NCBI GenBank assembly: GCA_023229685.1
Contig: JALNYT010000004.1
Coordinates: forward strand, 291,628 to 355,627
Origin: Sulfuritalea sp.
Lineage (GTDB): Bacteria; Pseudomonadota; Gammaproteobacteria; Burkholderiales; Rhodocyclaceae
Reading direction: 5' to 3'
DNA: 64,000 nucleotides
Both the position numbers and the translations under genes were made by a program. The notes under the pieces are model-generated. The model made no database searches, was not told the DNA's origin, and was given only the letters and a program-made list of their open reading frames with translations. Of the stretch, positions 17,666 to 25,333 are shown piece after piece; the stretch's first letter is position 1; every line of letters begins with the position of its first letter.

Positions 17666-18735
17666 AGCTTTATGAGCGCCATCTGGCGCGAGAGATTTAT
17701 GCGTCGACGGCTTTGGTATTGACGGCATTCCTGATGCTGTTCGCCTTCTTTGATCTGATCCATGAACTCGAGAGCATCGGCAAGGGCGATTACCAGCTTC
17801 ACCACGCGCTGGGCTATGTGGCGCTGACCTTGCCCGGCCGGTTGTATGAACTGTTTCCGATCGGGGTGTTGATCGGCACCCTTTACGCTCTTACGGTACT
17901 CGCTCGTCACTCCGAAATTACGGTGCTGCGTGCCGCCGGCCTCTCTACCCGCGACCTGCTGGTTACATTGGCGAAGATCGGATTGGTGTTCGCCGGCTTG
18001 ACGCTGCTGGTCGGCGAGTTTGTTGTTCCACCGGTGGAGCGGGCGGCGCAGCAGCTCAAGCTCAAGGCAATGGGCTCACTGGTGGCCCAGGAATTTCGTT
18101 CGGGTCTTTGGGTCAGGGATGAACGCGCGTTTGTGAATGTGCGCGAGGTGCTCCCCGATGCTTCTCTTCAGAACGTGCGCGTATTTGAATTCGATGACCG
18201 GTTTCAGTTAACGTCGATCAGCCAAGCCGAACGCGGACACTATCTTCCTGGCGGCACCTGGTTGCTTGAAGGTGTGGTCCGCACTGTGTTTTCGGGGGAC
18301 GCGGCAAGAGTGGAACGGTATGGACAACTCAATTGGAAATCAGCACTCAACCCCGATCTGCTGGCAGTGCTACTGGTAGTTCCGGAGCGCATGTCGCTGG
18401 TCAATCTGTATCTCTATATACGCCACTTGAGCGGAAATCAGCAGAAGACTGGTCGCTACGACATCGCGATGTGGAAAAAGCTGTTCTATCCGTTAGCCGC
18501 GCTGGTGATGATGGCGTTGGCGCTGCCGTTTGCCTATATGCAGGATCGCATGGGGGCGGTCAGTATTCGGGTATTTGCCGGCATCATGCTGGGTATTGGC
18601 TTTCATATGTTGAACGGACTGTTTTCGAGCCTGGGCGCAATCAACAGCTGGCCACCGTTCTTTTCTGCAATAACACCGAGCGTGCTTTTCTTGATGACTG
18701 CTGCCGGAATGATATGGTGGGTTGAGCGCCGCTAA
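17656..18735 (+). CDS. lptG: LptG, LPS export permease
   Basis: A 359-residue partner of LptF with the same 3+3 helix plan around a periplasmic jelly-roll domain. The start MALKLYERHLAREIYAS matches family N-termini and overlaps the end of lptF; longer in-frame starts would lie within lptF. The C-terminal membrane half includes ALVMMALALPFAYMQDR. The gene ends 19 nt before the convergent RDD gene stop. Confidence 0.95.
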   Translation: MALKLYERHLAREIYASTALVLTAFLMLFAFFDLIHELESIGKGDYQLHHALGYVALTLPGRLYELFPIGVLIGTLYALTVLARHSEITVLRAAGLSTRDLLVTLAKIGLVFAGLTLLVGEFVVPPVERAAQQLKLKAMGSLVAQEFRSGLWVRDERAFVNVREVLPDASLQNVRVFEFDDRFQLTSISQAERGHYLPGGTWLLEGVVRTVFSGDAARVERYGQLNWKSALNPDLLAVLLVVPERMSLVNLYLYIRHLSGNQQKTGRYDIAMWKKLFYPLAALVMMALALPFAYMQDRMGAVSIRVFAGIMLGIGFHMLNGLFSSLGAINSWPPFFSAITPSVLFLMTAAGMIWWVERR

Positions 18736-18754
18736 CTGACGTAAATGAGCGCCT

Positions 18755-19195
18755 CTAATCGCGCTTCAATACCAGCCGGGTGCCGGCCAGTCGGTCATGA
18801 AGAAATTGGCGGTCGCGATCGAATAGCGCCCAGAACACTCCCGCACCAAGATAGATGATGCTGGGCCAGGCCAGAAGATAGCGTAGGCCCAAGCGCGCCA
18901 AAGATGGCTGCGCGCCGTTCGGAGTTGACAGCCGGATCTTCCACGTCTGCATCGCCAAAGTCTGTCCGCCATGATGCCAGTACCAGATGAAGTAAGCACC
19001 GAGTACCACGAAAACGTGGCTGATCAGCACCCACCCCGGCGCAACGAGGCCAAGTCCCATCCCCATGGCAAGATGCGGCAGCATGAAGGTTAGGGAAAGC
19101 ACCCCCAGCAGCAGCAAGCTCTCGTAAGCCATGCTGGCGATGCGGCGACGCAAGCTTGGCACTTGAGCCAGGGGAGCTGCTGCGGAAGCTGGCAT
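18755..19195 (-). CDS. RDD family membrane protein
   Basis: A 146-residue protein with three hydrophobic helices and the RDD family residues: the Arg of LRRRIASMAYESLLL in helix 1, the GGQTLAMQTWKIRL segment and the FHDRLAGT-like end HDRLAGTRLVLKRD. The biochemical role of the family is largely unknown (some act as ion antiporters). It is the last gene of the sigma factor-DUF3619-DUF3106-RDD operon, 9 nt after the preceding stop. Confidence 0.85.
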   Translation of the reverse strand: MPASAAAPLAQVPSLRRRIASMAYESLLLLGVLSLTFMLPHLAMGMGLGLVAPGWVLISHVFVVLGAYFIWYWHHGGQTLAMQTWKIRLSTPNGAQPSLARLGLRYLLAWPSIIYLGAGVFWALFDRDRQFLHDRLAGTRLVLKRD

Positions 19196-19204
19196 GGCTA
19201 CGGC

Positions 19205-19732
19205 TCAGCGTGGCGCGGTCTGTTCGACTGGGGGCGGAGTGTTTGGCAGGATTTGCGGTTTGGGGGCGACAACCGCTGGCTTTGAAGGCGCGGGGCGTGG
19301 CGTTGGTTTCCGGTTTGCCTCGGCTTTCAGCCGGCTTTTCTCGCTTTCCGGCAGTTCCTTGTACTCCTCCCACTTCTGCTTGACCGCCTCCTTCTTTTCA
19401 GGCGCGTCCTTTTGCAGTGACTTGTACTTGTCTCTTGCGCGCTTGCGCTCATCCGGGGTGAGCTTGGCCCAATCGGTCATCCGGCGCTGCAGGCGGGCCT
19501 GCTCTTCTGCGCTCAAGGTCGGGTAGCGCTGGGCGATTCCAAGCCACTTCTTGCGGTGGAAGCCAGTCATTTTGTCCCACTGGGTAGCCAGTGGAGCAAG
19601 AATACGCCTCTCCTCCGCGTTCAGTTCAGTCCAGGATGGCTGCGCGAGCGGAGGGAGAATGACAGCATGGCCGAGTGGAGAGGCCAGCCAAAGCGCTACT
19701 GCGAGGATGAGTCCGAAGCGCGCTCGAGCCAT
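19205..19732 (-). CDS. DUF3106 protein, exported
   Basis: A 175-residue protein with a cleavable signal peptide (cut near SPLGHA), then a Trp/Lys/Glu-rich helical region of repeated LSAEEQARLQRRMTDW and LTPDERKRARDKY units typical of DUF3106, and a Pro-rich tail. The repeats recall the LTxxQ-like helices of periplasmic metal- or stress-related proteins, but function is unknown. It overlaps the DUF3619 gene by 37 nt. Confidence 0.8.
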   Translation of the reverse strand: MARARFGLILAVALWLASPLGHAVILPPLAQPSWTELNAEERRILAPLATQWDKMTGFHRKKWLGIAQRYPTLSAEEQARLQRRMTDWAKLTPDERKRARDKYKSLQKDAPEKKEAVKQKWEEYKELPESEKSRLKAEANRKPTPRPAPSKPAVVAPKPQILPNTPPPVEQTAPR

Positions 19733-20082
19733 GCGTGGAAGCCTCGATCAAGATATGCGGAAGGGGGCAGTTCGTCGGCAAGGAGGGCGCTATCGATTTC
19801 CTCGTATTCCCGAACCTGCTCAAAGGCGTTCCAGTAATAGGTACCCATCGCACCGACAGTCAGGGCCATGACCGCAAGCAGGTTTCGGGCGTTGGAAAAA
19901 AACGCGACCTCTACTGTGTGCCCGATTCCGGCCAGACGAAAACCACTTACTGGCACCCGCTGGCTTTTCAATGCGACCTCACGGGCCTCATGAAGGCGGT
20001 TCGCCACTTCCCGGTCAAGAGCATCCAAGCCCTGATTGAGAATCTGTCTTGCTCTGTAGCCGAATTCAGTATCGTCGTTCAT
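19696..20082 (-). CDS. DUF3619 protein, probable regulator of the sigma factor
   Basis: A 128-residue protein with a cytoplasmic N-terminal region (FGYRARQILNQGLDALDREVANRLHEAR), one central hydrophobic helix (LLAVMALTVGAMGTYYW) and a short outer tail. The size, topology and overlap (ATGA) with the upstream sigma gene match small membrane anti-sigma factors. That role is inferred; the family itself is uncharacterised. Confidence 0.78.
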   Translation of the reverse strand: MNDDTEFGYRARQILNQGLDALDREVANRLHEAREVALKSQRVPVSGFRLAGIGHTVEVAFFSNARNLLAVMALTVGAMGTYYWNAFEQVREYEEIDSALLADELPPSAYLDRGFHAWLERASDSSSQ

Positions 20083-20642
20083 AGCTCTACGCCCTTCGCC
20101 TTAAGTGCTGTAGCCAGAGTGTGGGTTGCGCGAGAGCAGTGTGTCTTCACGCTGCCTTCCGAGCAACCCATAGCCACTGCGGTTTCGGCAATATCCATTT
20201 CCTCCCAATAACGCATCAGGAAGGCTTCACGTTGACGCGGCGGCAGCTTCTCGATTTCTTTTTCAATTAGACCAATGAGTTGCGAACGCTCCAATTGTCG
20301 GTGAGGAGTCGCCAAACCATCTGACTCGCTCTCTGCCGCGAAAGTTTCAAGCGGATCAGCATCTTCATCATCGTCGGGGGACAGGGACGACAGCAGCGTT
20401 GTCCACAAAGACCGCACTTTGGATCGTCGGTAGCAGTCCCGAATGGCGTTTTGCAGGATTCTCTGAAATAGCATCGGCCATTCTGCGGCCGGGCGGTCAC
20501 CGTATTTTTCCGCGAGACGCATCATCGCGTCCTGGACGATGTCCAGCGCGGTTTCTTCGTTTCGAATAGCGAACATGGCCTGTTTGAAGGCACGTCGCTC
20601 TACGCCGGCAAGGAAATTGGAAAGTTCGGTTCGGGAACTCAG
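20079..20642 (-). CDS. RpoE-like RNA polymerase sigma factor, probable CTG start
   Basis: Sigma-70 region 2 (ETALDIVQDAMMRLAEKYGDRP) and region 4 (LPPRQREAFLMRYWEEMDIAETAVAMGCSEG). The first ATG, at 20576, would remove 21 residues of region 2. Extending upstream gives SSRTELSNFLAGVERRAFKQ, which matches family N-termini, led by a CTG codon at 20642-20640 with AGGAG 7 nt before it. No ATG, GTG or TTG lies between that point and the upstream in-frame TAG. I therefore set the start at CTG (187 aa). The gene heads an operon with DUF3619, DUF3106 and RDD genes and is divergent from ilvB. Confidence 0.82.
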   Translation of the reverse strand: MSSRTELSNFLAGVERRAFKQAMFAIRNEETALDIVQDAMMRLAEKYGDRPAAEWPMLFQRILQNAIRDCYRRSKVRSLWTTLLSSLSPDDDEDADPLETFAAESESDGLATPHRQLERSQLIGLIEKEIEKLPPRQREAFLMRYWEEMDIAETAVAMGCSEGSVKTHCSRATHTLATALKAKGVEL

Positions 20643-20710
20643 GGGGTGGCTCCTGCCAGCTTTCAGCAGTTTTTCAATACGAAGGAAGGACTATATCTGC
20701 AAGGGATGCC

Positions 20711-20734
20711 GTCTCCGGTGTCAGCATCGGAGAC
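20711..20734. promoter_or_regulatory. 7-bp dyad upstream of ilvB
   Basis: GTCTCCG and CGGAGAC flank a 10-nt spacer, 8 nt before the ilvB -35 box and 69 nt from the sigma gene start. The position suits an activator or repressor of either gene. A folded RNA role is also possible. Confidence 0.4.
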
Positions 20735-20741
20735 ATAAATC

Positions 20742-20770
20742 TTGACCATTCGCGGACGAGTCAGTAAGGT
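20742..20770 (+). promoter_or_regulatory. Promoter of ilvBHC
   Basis: TTGACC and TAAGGT are separated by 17 nt, 38 nt before the ilvB ATG. The short leader leaves no room for an attenuator, unlike leuA. Confidence 0.55.
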
Positions 20771-20807
20771 TATACGTTTCACTCGAAAAGTGTAACAGGT
20801 GTAATCA

Positions 20808-22517
20808 ATGCAGCTAACCGGCGCAGAAATTGTAATCAGGTGCTTGCAGGAGGAAAAGGTCGAGTACGTGTTCGGCTATCCCGGCGGCTCGGTCCTCTAT
20901 ATTTATGACGAACTCTTCAAACAGGACAAGTTCAAGCACGTTCTGGTTCGCCACGAGCAGGCGGCTGTCCATGCGGCGGACGCCTATTCCAGATCTTCCA
21001 ACAAGATCGGCGTCTGCCTGGTGACCTCGGGGCCTGGTGTGACCAATGCGGTGACGGGGATTGCCACGGCACACATGGATTCCGTGCCGATGGTAATCAT
21101 CAGCGGTCAAGTACCCACGGCCTATATCGGCCAGGACGCCTTTCAGGAATGCGACACGGTGGGCATTACCCGGCCCTGCGTCAAGCACAATTTCCTGGTC
21201 AAGGATGTCAGGGATCTGGCGATGACCCTTAAGAAGGCTTTTTACATTGCCAAGACCGGCCGTCCCGGCCCGGTGTTGGTGGATATCCCGAAAGACATCA
21301 CCAACCAGAAGTGCGAGTTCGAGTACCCCAAGACGGTCACCATGCGGTCCTATAACCCGGTGGTCAAGGGGCACAGCGGGCAGATCAAGAAGGCGGTGCA
21401 GATGCTGCTCGAGGCCAAGCGGCCGATGATTTACGCCGGTGGTGGGGTAATTCTCTCTGATGCCGGGGAAAAGCTGACGAAACTGGCCCGCAGCCTGGGG
21501 TATCCGGTGACCAATACCTTGATGGGCTTGGGTGGCTATCCGGCGACCGACAAGCAATCGCTCGGCATGTTGGGCATGCATGGTACCTATGAGGCCAATA
21601 TGGCCATGCAGCATTGCGACGTGCTGATTGCCGTTGGCGCGCGGTTCGATGATCGCGTGATTGGCAATCCGGCGAATTTTGCCGAGGTTTCGCGCAAGAT
21701 CATTCATATCGACATAGACCCTTCCTCGATTTCGAAGCGTGTCAAGGTCGATGTGCCCATCGTGGGCAATCTGCCGGACGTTCTTGACGAACTGCAGAAG
21801 CTGCTCGAAGCCTCTGCCGGCGTACCCGATCCGAAGGCCCTGGCCGCTTGGTGGAAGCAGATCGACGAATGGCGCAGCAAGAAGTCGCTCAAGTACAAGC
21901 AGGGCAAGGAAATCATCATGCCCCAGTACGTGATAGAGAAACTCTACGAGGTTACCGGCGGCGACGCCTTCATTACCTCTGACGTCGGCCAGCACCAGAT
22001 GTGGGCGGCGCAATACTATAAATTCGACAAACCTCGACGCTGGATCAATTCGGGCGGGCTGGGCACAATGGGCGTTGGCTTACCTTATGCGATGGGCGTA
22101 CGCTTCGCCAATCCGAAAGCGACGGTGGCGTGCGTGACCGGTGAGGGATCGATTCAGATGAATATTCAGGAACTGTCGACGGCCAAGCAGTTCCGGCTGC
22201 CGATAAAAATTATCAATCTCAATAACCGCTATCTGGGCATGGTGCGTCAGTGGCAGCAGATGTTCCATGGCAACCGCTATGCTGAATCGTATGTCGATGC
22301 CTTGCCTGACTTCGTCAAGCTGGCGGAAGCCTACGGGCATGTCGGCATGAAGATCGAACGCCCGGCTGATGTTGAGCCGGCCTTGCGCGAGGCCTTCACC
22401 AAGCACAAGAATGACCTTGTCTTCATGGATTTTCTTACCGATCAGACGGCCAACGTGTACCCGATGGTGGCAGCCGGCAAGGGGTTGTCGGAAATGATTC
22501 TGGCCGAGGAACTGTAA
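20808..22517 (+). CDS. ilvB: Acetolactate synthase large subunit
   Basis: A 569-residue ThDP- and FAD-dependent enzyme that makes acetolactate or acetohydroxybutyrate, the first common step to valine, leucine and isoleucine. Visible are the catalytic glutamate region LVRHEQAAVHAADAY, SGPGVTNAVTGIA, and the ThDP/Mg site GEGSIQMN with NNRYLGM downstream. It is followed after 2 nt by the regulatory subunit. A strong promoter lies just upstream. Whether it is called ilvB or ilvI is nomenclature only. Confidence 0.96.
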   Translation: MQLTGAEIVIRCLQEEKVEYVFGYPGGSVLYIYDELFKQDKFKHVLVRHEQAAVHAADAYSRSSNKIGVCLVTSGPGVTNAVTGIATAHMDSVPMVIISGQVPTAYIGQDAFQECDTVGITRPCVKHNFLVKDVRDLAMTLKKAFYIAKTGRPGPVLVDIPKDITNQKCEFEYPKTVTMRSYNPVVKGHSGQIKKAVQMLLEAKRPMIYAGGGVILSDAGEKLTKLARSLGYPVTNTLMGLGGYPATDKQSLGMLGMHGTYEANMAMQHCDVLIAVGARFDDRVIGNPANFAEVSRKIIHIDIDPSSISKRVKVDVPIVGNLPDVLDELQKLLEASAGVPDPKALAAWWKQIDEWRSKKSLKYKQGKEIIMPQYVIEKLYEVTGGDAFITSDVGQHQMWAAQYYKFDKPRRWINSGGLGTMGVGLPYAMGVRFANPKATVACVTGEGSIQMNIQELSTAKQFRLPIKIINLNNRYLGMVRQWQQMFHGNRYAESYVDALPDFVKLAEAYGHVGMKIERPADVEPALREAFTKHKNDLVFMDFLTDQTANVYPMVAAGKGLSEMILAEEL

Positions 22518-22519
22518 GC

Positions 22520-23011
22520 ATGCGACACATCATTTCCATTCTTATCGAAAACGAGGCCGGTGCGCTTTCCCGTGTCTCCGGTCTGTTCTCTGCCCGCGCT
22601 TTCAACATCGAGTCGCTGACGGTAGCACCGACGGAAGATGCGTCCCTTTCCCGCATGACCATCGTCAGTACCGGCTCGGATGATGTTATCGAGCAGATCA
22701 CCAAACAGCTCAACAAGCTGATTGACGTCGTCAAGGTGGTGGATCTGTCCGAAGCCGCGCATATCGAGCGCGAGTTGATGCTGGTCAAGGTACGCGCTGC
22801 CGGCAAGGATCGTGAGGAGATGAAGCGGATTGCCGATATATTTCGCGGTCGCATCATCGATGTCACCGATTCGGCCTATGTCATCGAACTGACAGGCAAC
22901 GGTTCCAAGCTCGACGCCTTTCTCGAAGCCATTGATCGCTCGCTGATCCTCGAAACCGTCCGCACCGGTGTATCCGGCATCGGACGCGGCGATCGAATTC
23001 TCAAAGTTTGA
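22520..23011 (+). CDS. ilvH: Acetolactate synthase small (regulatory) subunit
   Basis: A 163-residue protein with an N-terminal ACT domain (RHIISILIENEAGALSRVSG) that binds valine for feedback control, and a C-terminal domain with TGNGSKLDAFLEAI. Length matches IlvH/IlvN of the long type. It starts 2 nt after the large subunit, implying coupled translation and a stoichiometric complex. Confidence 0.96.
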   Translation: MRHIISILIENEAGALSRVSGLFSARAFNIESLTVAPTEDASLSRMTIVSTGSDDVIEQITKQLNKLIDVVKVVDLSEAAHIERELMLVKVRAAGKDREEMKRIADIFRGRIIDVTDSAYVIELTGNGSKLDAFLEAIDRSLILETVRTGVSGIGRGDRILKV

Positions 23012-23033
23012 ACTCTGAAATCAAGGAAAACGA

Positions 23034-24050
23034 ATGAAAGTCTATTACGACAAAGATGCGGATCTTTCCCTGATCAAGGGCAGGAAGGTCACGATCGTCG
23101 GCTATGGCTCGCAGGGCCATGCTCATGCACAGAACCTCAAGGACTCGGGCGTCAAGGTGACCGTCGGCTTGCGCAAGGGAGGAGCTTCCTGGGACAAGGC
23201 CAAGAAGGCTGGCCTCAAGGTCGAGGAAGTTGCCAAGGCCGTGAAGGATGCCGATGTCGTGATGATGTTGTTGCCAGACGAGACCATTCCCGCGGTTTAT
23301 TACAGCGAGGTCGAAGCCAACATGAAGAAGGGCTGTGCACTAGCCTTCGCGCATGGCTTCAATGTGCATTACAACCAGGTAATTCCCCGCGCTGACGTGG
23401 ACGTGATCATGATTGCACCGAAGGGTCCCGGTCACACGGTCCGTTCTGAATATCTGCGCGGCGGCGGCGTGCCCTCGCTGATCGCCATTCATCAGGACAA
23501 GTCGGGCAAGGCCAAGGATATCGCTTTGTCGTATGCCGCTGCCAACGGTGGTACCAAGGGCGGAGTTATCGAGACCAACTTTCGCGAGGAAACCGAGACG
23601 GACCTGTTCGGTGAGCAGGCAGTGCTTTGTGGCGGCCTGGTTGAATTGATCAAGGCCGGCTACGAGACGCTGACCGAAGCGGGCTACGCGCCGGAGATGG
23701 CTTATTTCGAGTGTCTGCACGAGGTCAAACTGATCGTCGATCTGATTTTCGAAGGCGGCATTGCCAATATGAACTACTCCATCTCGAACAATGCGGAGTA
23801 TGGCGAATACGTGACCGGCCCAAAGGTGATCGGTGCTGAAGCCCGCGCTGCCATGAAGGATGCCTTGAAGGCCATCCAGGAGGGCGAGTACGCCAAGAAG
23901 TTCATTCTCGAAGGCCGCACCAACTACCCAGAAATGACCGCCCGTCGTCGTTTGATTGCTGAGCACCCGATCGAGAAAGTCGGCGAGCAGTTGCGAGCAA
24001 TGATGCCGTGGATCAAGAAGAACAAACTGGTAGATCAGACCAAGAACTGA
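23034..24050 (+). CDS. ilvC: IlvC, ketol-acid reductoisomerase (class I)
   Basis: A 338-residue NADPH-dependent enzyme for the second step of branched-chain synthesis. The Rossmann motif GYGSQGHAHAQNLKDSG is at ~24-40 and the metal-binding FREETETDLFGEQAVLCGG and CLHEVKLIVDLI segments are present. The short class I length is normal. An AAGGAAAACGA ribosome site precedes ATG. It is the last gene before a strong terminator. Confidence 0.97.
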   Translation: MKVYYDKDADLSLIKGRKVTIVGYGSQGHAHAQNLKDSGVKVTVGLRKGGASWDKAKKAGLKVEEVAKAVKDADVVMMLLPDETIPAVYYSEVEANMKKGCALAFAHGFNVHYNQVIPRADVDVIMIAPKGPGHTVRSEYLRGGGVPSLIAIHQDKSGKAKDIALSYAAANGGTKGGVIETNFREETETDLFGEQAVLCGGLVELIKAGYETLTEAGYAPEMAYFECLHEVKLIVDLIFEGGIANMNYSISNNAEYGEYVTGPKVIGAEARAAMKDALKAIQEGEYAKKFILEGRTNYPEMTARRRLIAEHPIEKVGEQLRAMMPWIKKNKLVDQTKN

Positions 24051-24070
24051 TTTCAGTGCGTGCGTTGCGG

Positions 24071-24100
24071 AAGGGCACAGTGGCGCTGTGCCCTTTGTTT
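24071..24100 (+). terminator. Rho-independent terminator of ilvBHC
   Basis: A perfect 10-bp stem, AAGGGCACAG and CTGTGCCCTT with loop TGGCG, is followed by TGTTTC, 20 nt after the ilvC stop. Confidence 0.85.
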
Positions 24101-24221
24101 CATCGGATGTTGCTTTTCCCGGTGTGCCGTGACAGTTTCGCTACTTCAGGCGGTAACGGCAACTGCCGCTGGTTTTTCCTGAGCAGTTAGAATAGGGCTC
24201 GTCTCCCACTATTCTTGGACC

Positions 24222-24971
24222 ATGCCGCCAATCCCACCCCGCAAGGCGTTGATGAATCCTGAACTGCGTCGGCGCGGCATTTATGTGCTGCCCAACTTGC
24301 TGACGACGGCTGGTTTGTTCGCTGGTTTTTACGCCATAGTCGAGGCCATGACCGGACGCTTCGAGCATGCGGCGGTGGCGATTTTCATTGCCATGGTATT
24401 CGACGGTCTCGATGGCCGTGTGGCACGCATGACACGTACGCAGAGTGCTTTCGGCGCAGAGTACGATTCGCTGTGCGACATGGTGTCGTTTGGGGTAGCT
24501 CCGGCATTGATTGCGTTCGAGTGGGCGATGAAGGGCATGGGCAAGTGGGGCTGGATCGCTGCCTTTGTCTATTGCGCCGGAGCAGCGCTGCGCCTGGCCC
24601 GTTTCAACACCAATCTCGGAGTGGTGGACAAGCGCTATTTCCAGGGGCTGCCGAGTCCGGCCGCGGCAGCGCTGGTGGCGGGTTTCGTCTGGATCATCAA
24701 CGACCGCGAGATTCCGGGGGAAGACGTGCGCTGGTATGCCTTCGCCTTGACGCTATTTGCAGGCATCACCATGGTCAGCACTCTGCGTTACTGGAGCGGC
24801 AAGGACATCAATTTGCGCCGCAGTGTGCCGTTCATGGTGCTACCCGCCATCGTCCTTGGCTATGTGCTGGTGTCGTCATATCCACCCGGGGTGCTGTTCG
24901 CGCTGTTTCTCGCCTATGCCCTGTCGGGTTACGTGATGGCAGCCTGGAGTTGGCGCAGCCGGCGAAAATGA
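24222..24971 (+). CDS. pssA: PssA, CDP-diacylglycerol-serine O-phosphatidyltransferase
   Basis: A 249-residue membrane enzyme of the CDP-alcohol phosphatidyltransferase family making phosphatidylserine, precursor of phosphatidylethanolamine. The family motif is DGLDGRVAR...GAEYDSLCD (D-G-x2-A-R-x8-G-x3-D-x3-D pattern), and about eight hydrophobic segments follow. Family N-termini begin near RRRGIYVLPNLLTT, so starting at the internal ATG (24252) is also possible. It lies between ilvC and leuA, a common betaproteobacterial order. Confidence 0.93.
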   Translation: MPPIPPRKALMNPELRRRGIYVLPNLLTTAGLFAGFYAIVEAMTGRFEHAAVAIFIAMVFDGLDGRVARMTRTQSAFGAEYDSLCDMVSFGVAPALIAFEWAMKGMGKWGWIAAFVYCAGAALRLARFNTNLGVVDKRYFQGLPSPAAAALVAGFVWIINDREIPGEDVRWYAFALTLFAGITMVSTLRYWSGKDINLRRSVPFMVLPAIVLGYVLVSSYPPGVLFALFLAYALSGYVMAAWSWRSRRK

Positions 24972-24973
24972 AA

Positions 24974-25031
24974 TTTCAGTGGAGGCTCACGCCGGCTTCA
25001 TCGGCGTTAAGCGCAGCGGCCATAACTAAAA
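24974..25031 (+). repeat. 58-nt structured repeat, copy B
   Basis: Starts 3 nt after the pssA stop. It has outer arms TTTCAGT/ACTAAAA and a perfect inner stem ACGCCG-GCTTCAT-CGGCGT. It differs from copy C at 3 of 58 positions and from the copy after tRNA-Leu at 10. Confidence 0.78.
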
Positions 25032-25036
25032 CAACG

Positions 25037-25094
25037 TGTCAGTGGAGGCTCGCGCCGGCTTCATCGGCGTTAAGCGCAGCGGCCGTAACTAAAA
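25037..25094 (+). repeat. 58-nt structured repeat, copy C
   Basis: Tandem to copy B with a period of 63 nt. In the inner stem an A-T pair becomes G-T (GCGCCG/CGGCGT), so pairing is kept. It ends 5 nt before the leuA leader -35 box. Confidence 0.78.
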
Positions 25095-25098
25095 TCAG

Positions 25099-25127
25099 TT
25101 GCGCGGTCGGAATAAAATCTTTATAGT
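25099..25127 (+). promoter_or_regulatory. Promoter of the leuA leader transcript
   Basis: TTGCGC and TATAGT are separated by 17 nt. The expected start point, about 7 nt beyond the -10 box, falls at or next to the ATG of the leader peptide, so that message would be nearly leaderless. Confidence 0.5.
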
Positions 25128-25134
25128 CATCATC

Positions 25135-25245
25135 ATGGCTACGGCATTCACCTTTGCTGCATTATTTCTTGCCCTTTCAGGCGCGCTGATCGCGCGCCTG
25201 CCGCTGCGCGCGAAGCTGCTGCCGCTGCTGCGCCGCGCGCGCTAA
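25135..25245 (+). CDS. Candidate leucine leader peptide (36 aa)
   Basis: A 36-codon frame with 10 leucines, seven of them CTG, including CTG CTG CCG CTG CTG near its end (25216-25230). A perfect 9-bp stem (CAGGCGCGC, loop TGATC, GCGCGCCTG) lies inside it. It stops 88 nt before leuA and is followed by overlapping hairpins and a T tract. There is no clear ribosome site, but the promoter suggests a near-leaderless message. The design fits attenuation by ribosome stalling at leucine codons. An alternative is a chance GC-rich frame or a small membrane peptide. Confidence 0.55.
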   Translation: MATAFTFAALFLALSGALIARLPLRAKLLPLLRRAR

Positions 25246-25279
25246 ATACCTCCCCCTACCGTCCGGTTGTTCATAGTGC

Positions 25280-25312
25280 CTGCCCTGCAAGGGGCAGCAT
25301 CGCCCATTTTTT
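25280..25312 (+). terminator. Putative attenuator of leuA
   Basis: Two hairpins cannot form together. The first is CTGCCCT-GCAA-GGGGCAG (25280-25297, GNRA-type loop). The second is GGGC-AGCATC-GCCC (25292-25305) followed by A and six T. Residues 25293-25299 (GGCAGCA) can also pair with TGCTGCC at 25217-25223, exactly over leucine codons of the leader frame. This resembles an antiterminator/terminator switch. Confidence 0.5.
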
Positions 25313-25333
25313 GGTTTTTCCCAGGAGATAGTC

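Noticed and set aside
20643..20807. An attenuator in front of ilvB
   Set aside because: The best promoter leaves only about 30 nt of leader, with no leader peptide; the dyad at 20711-20734 lies upstream of the promoter.
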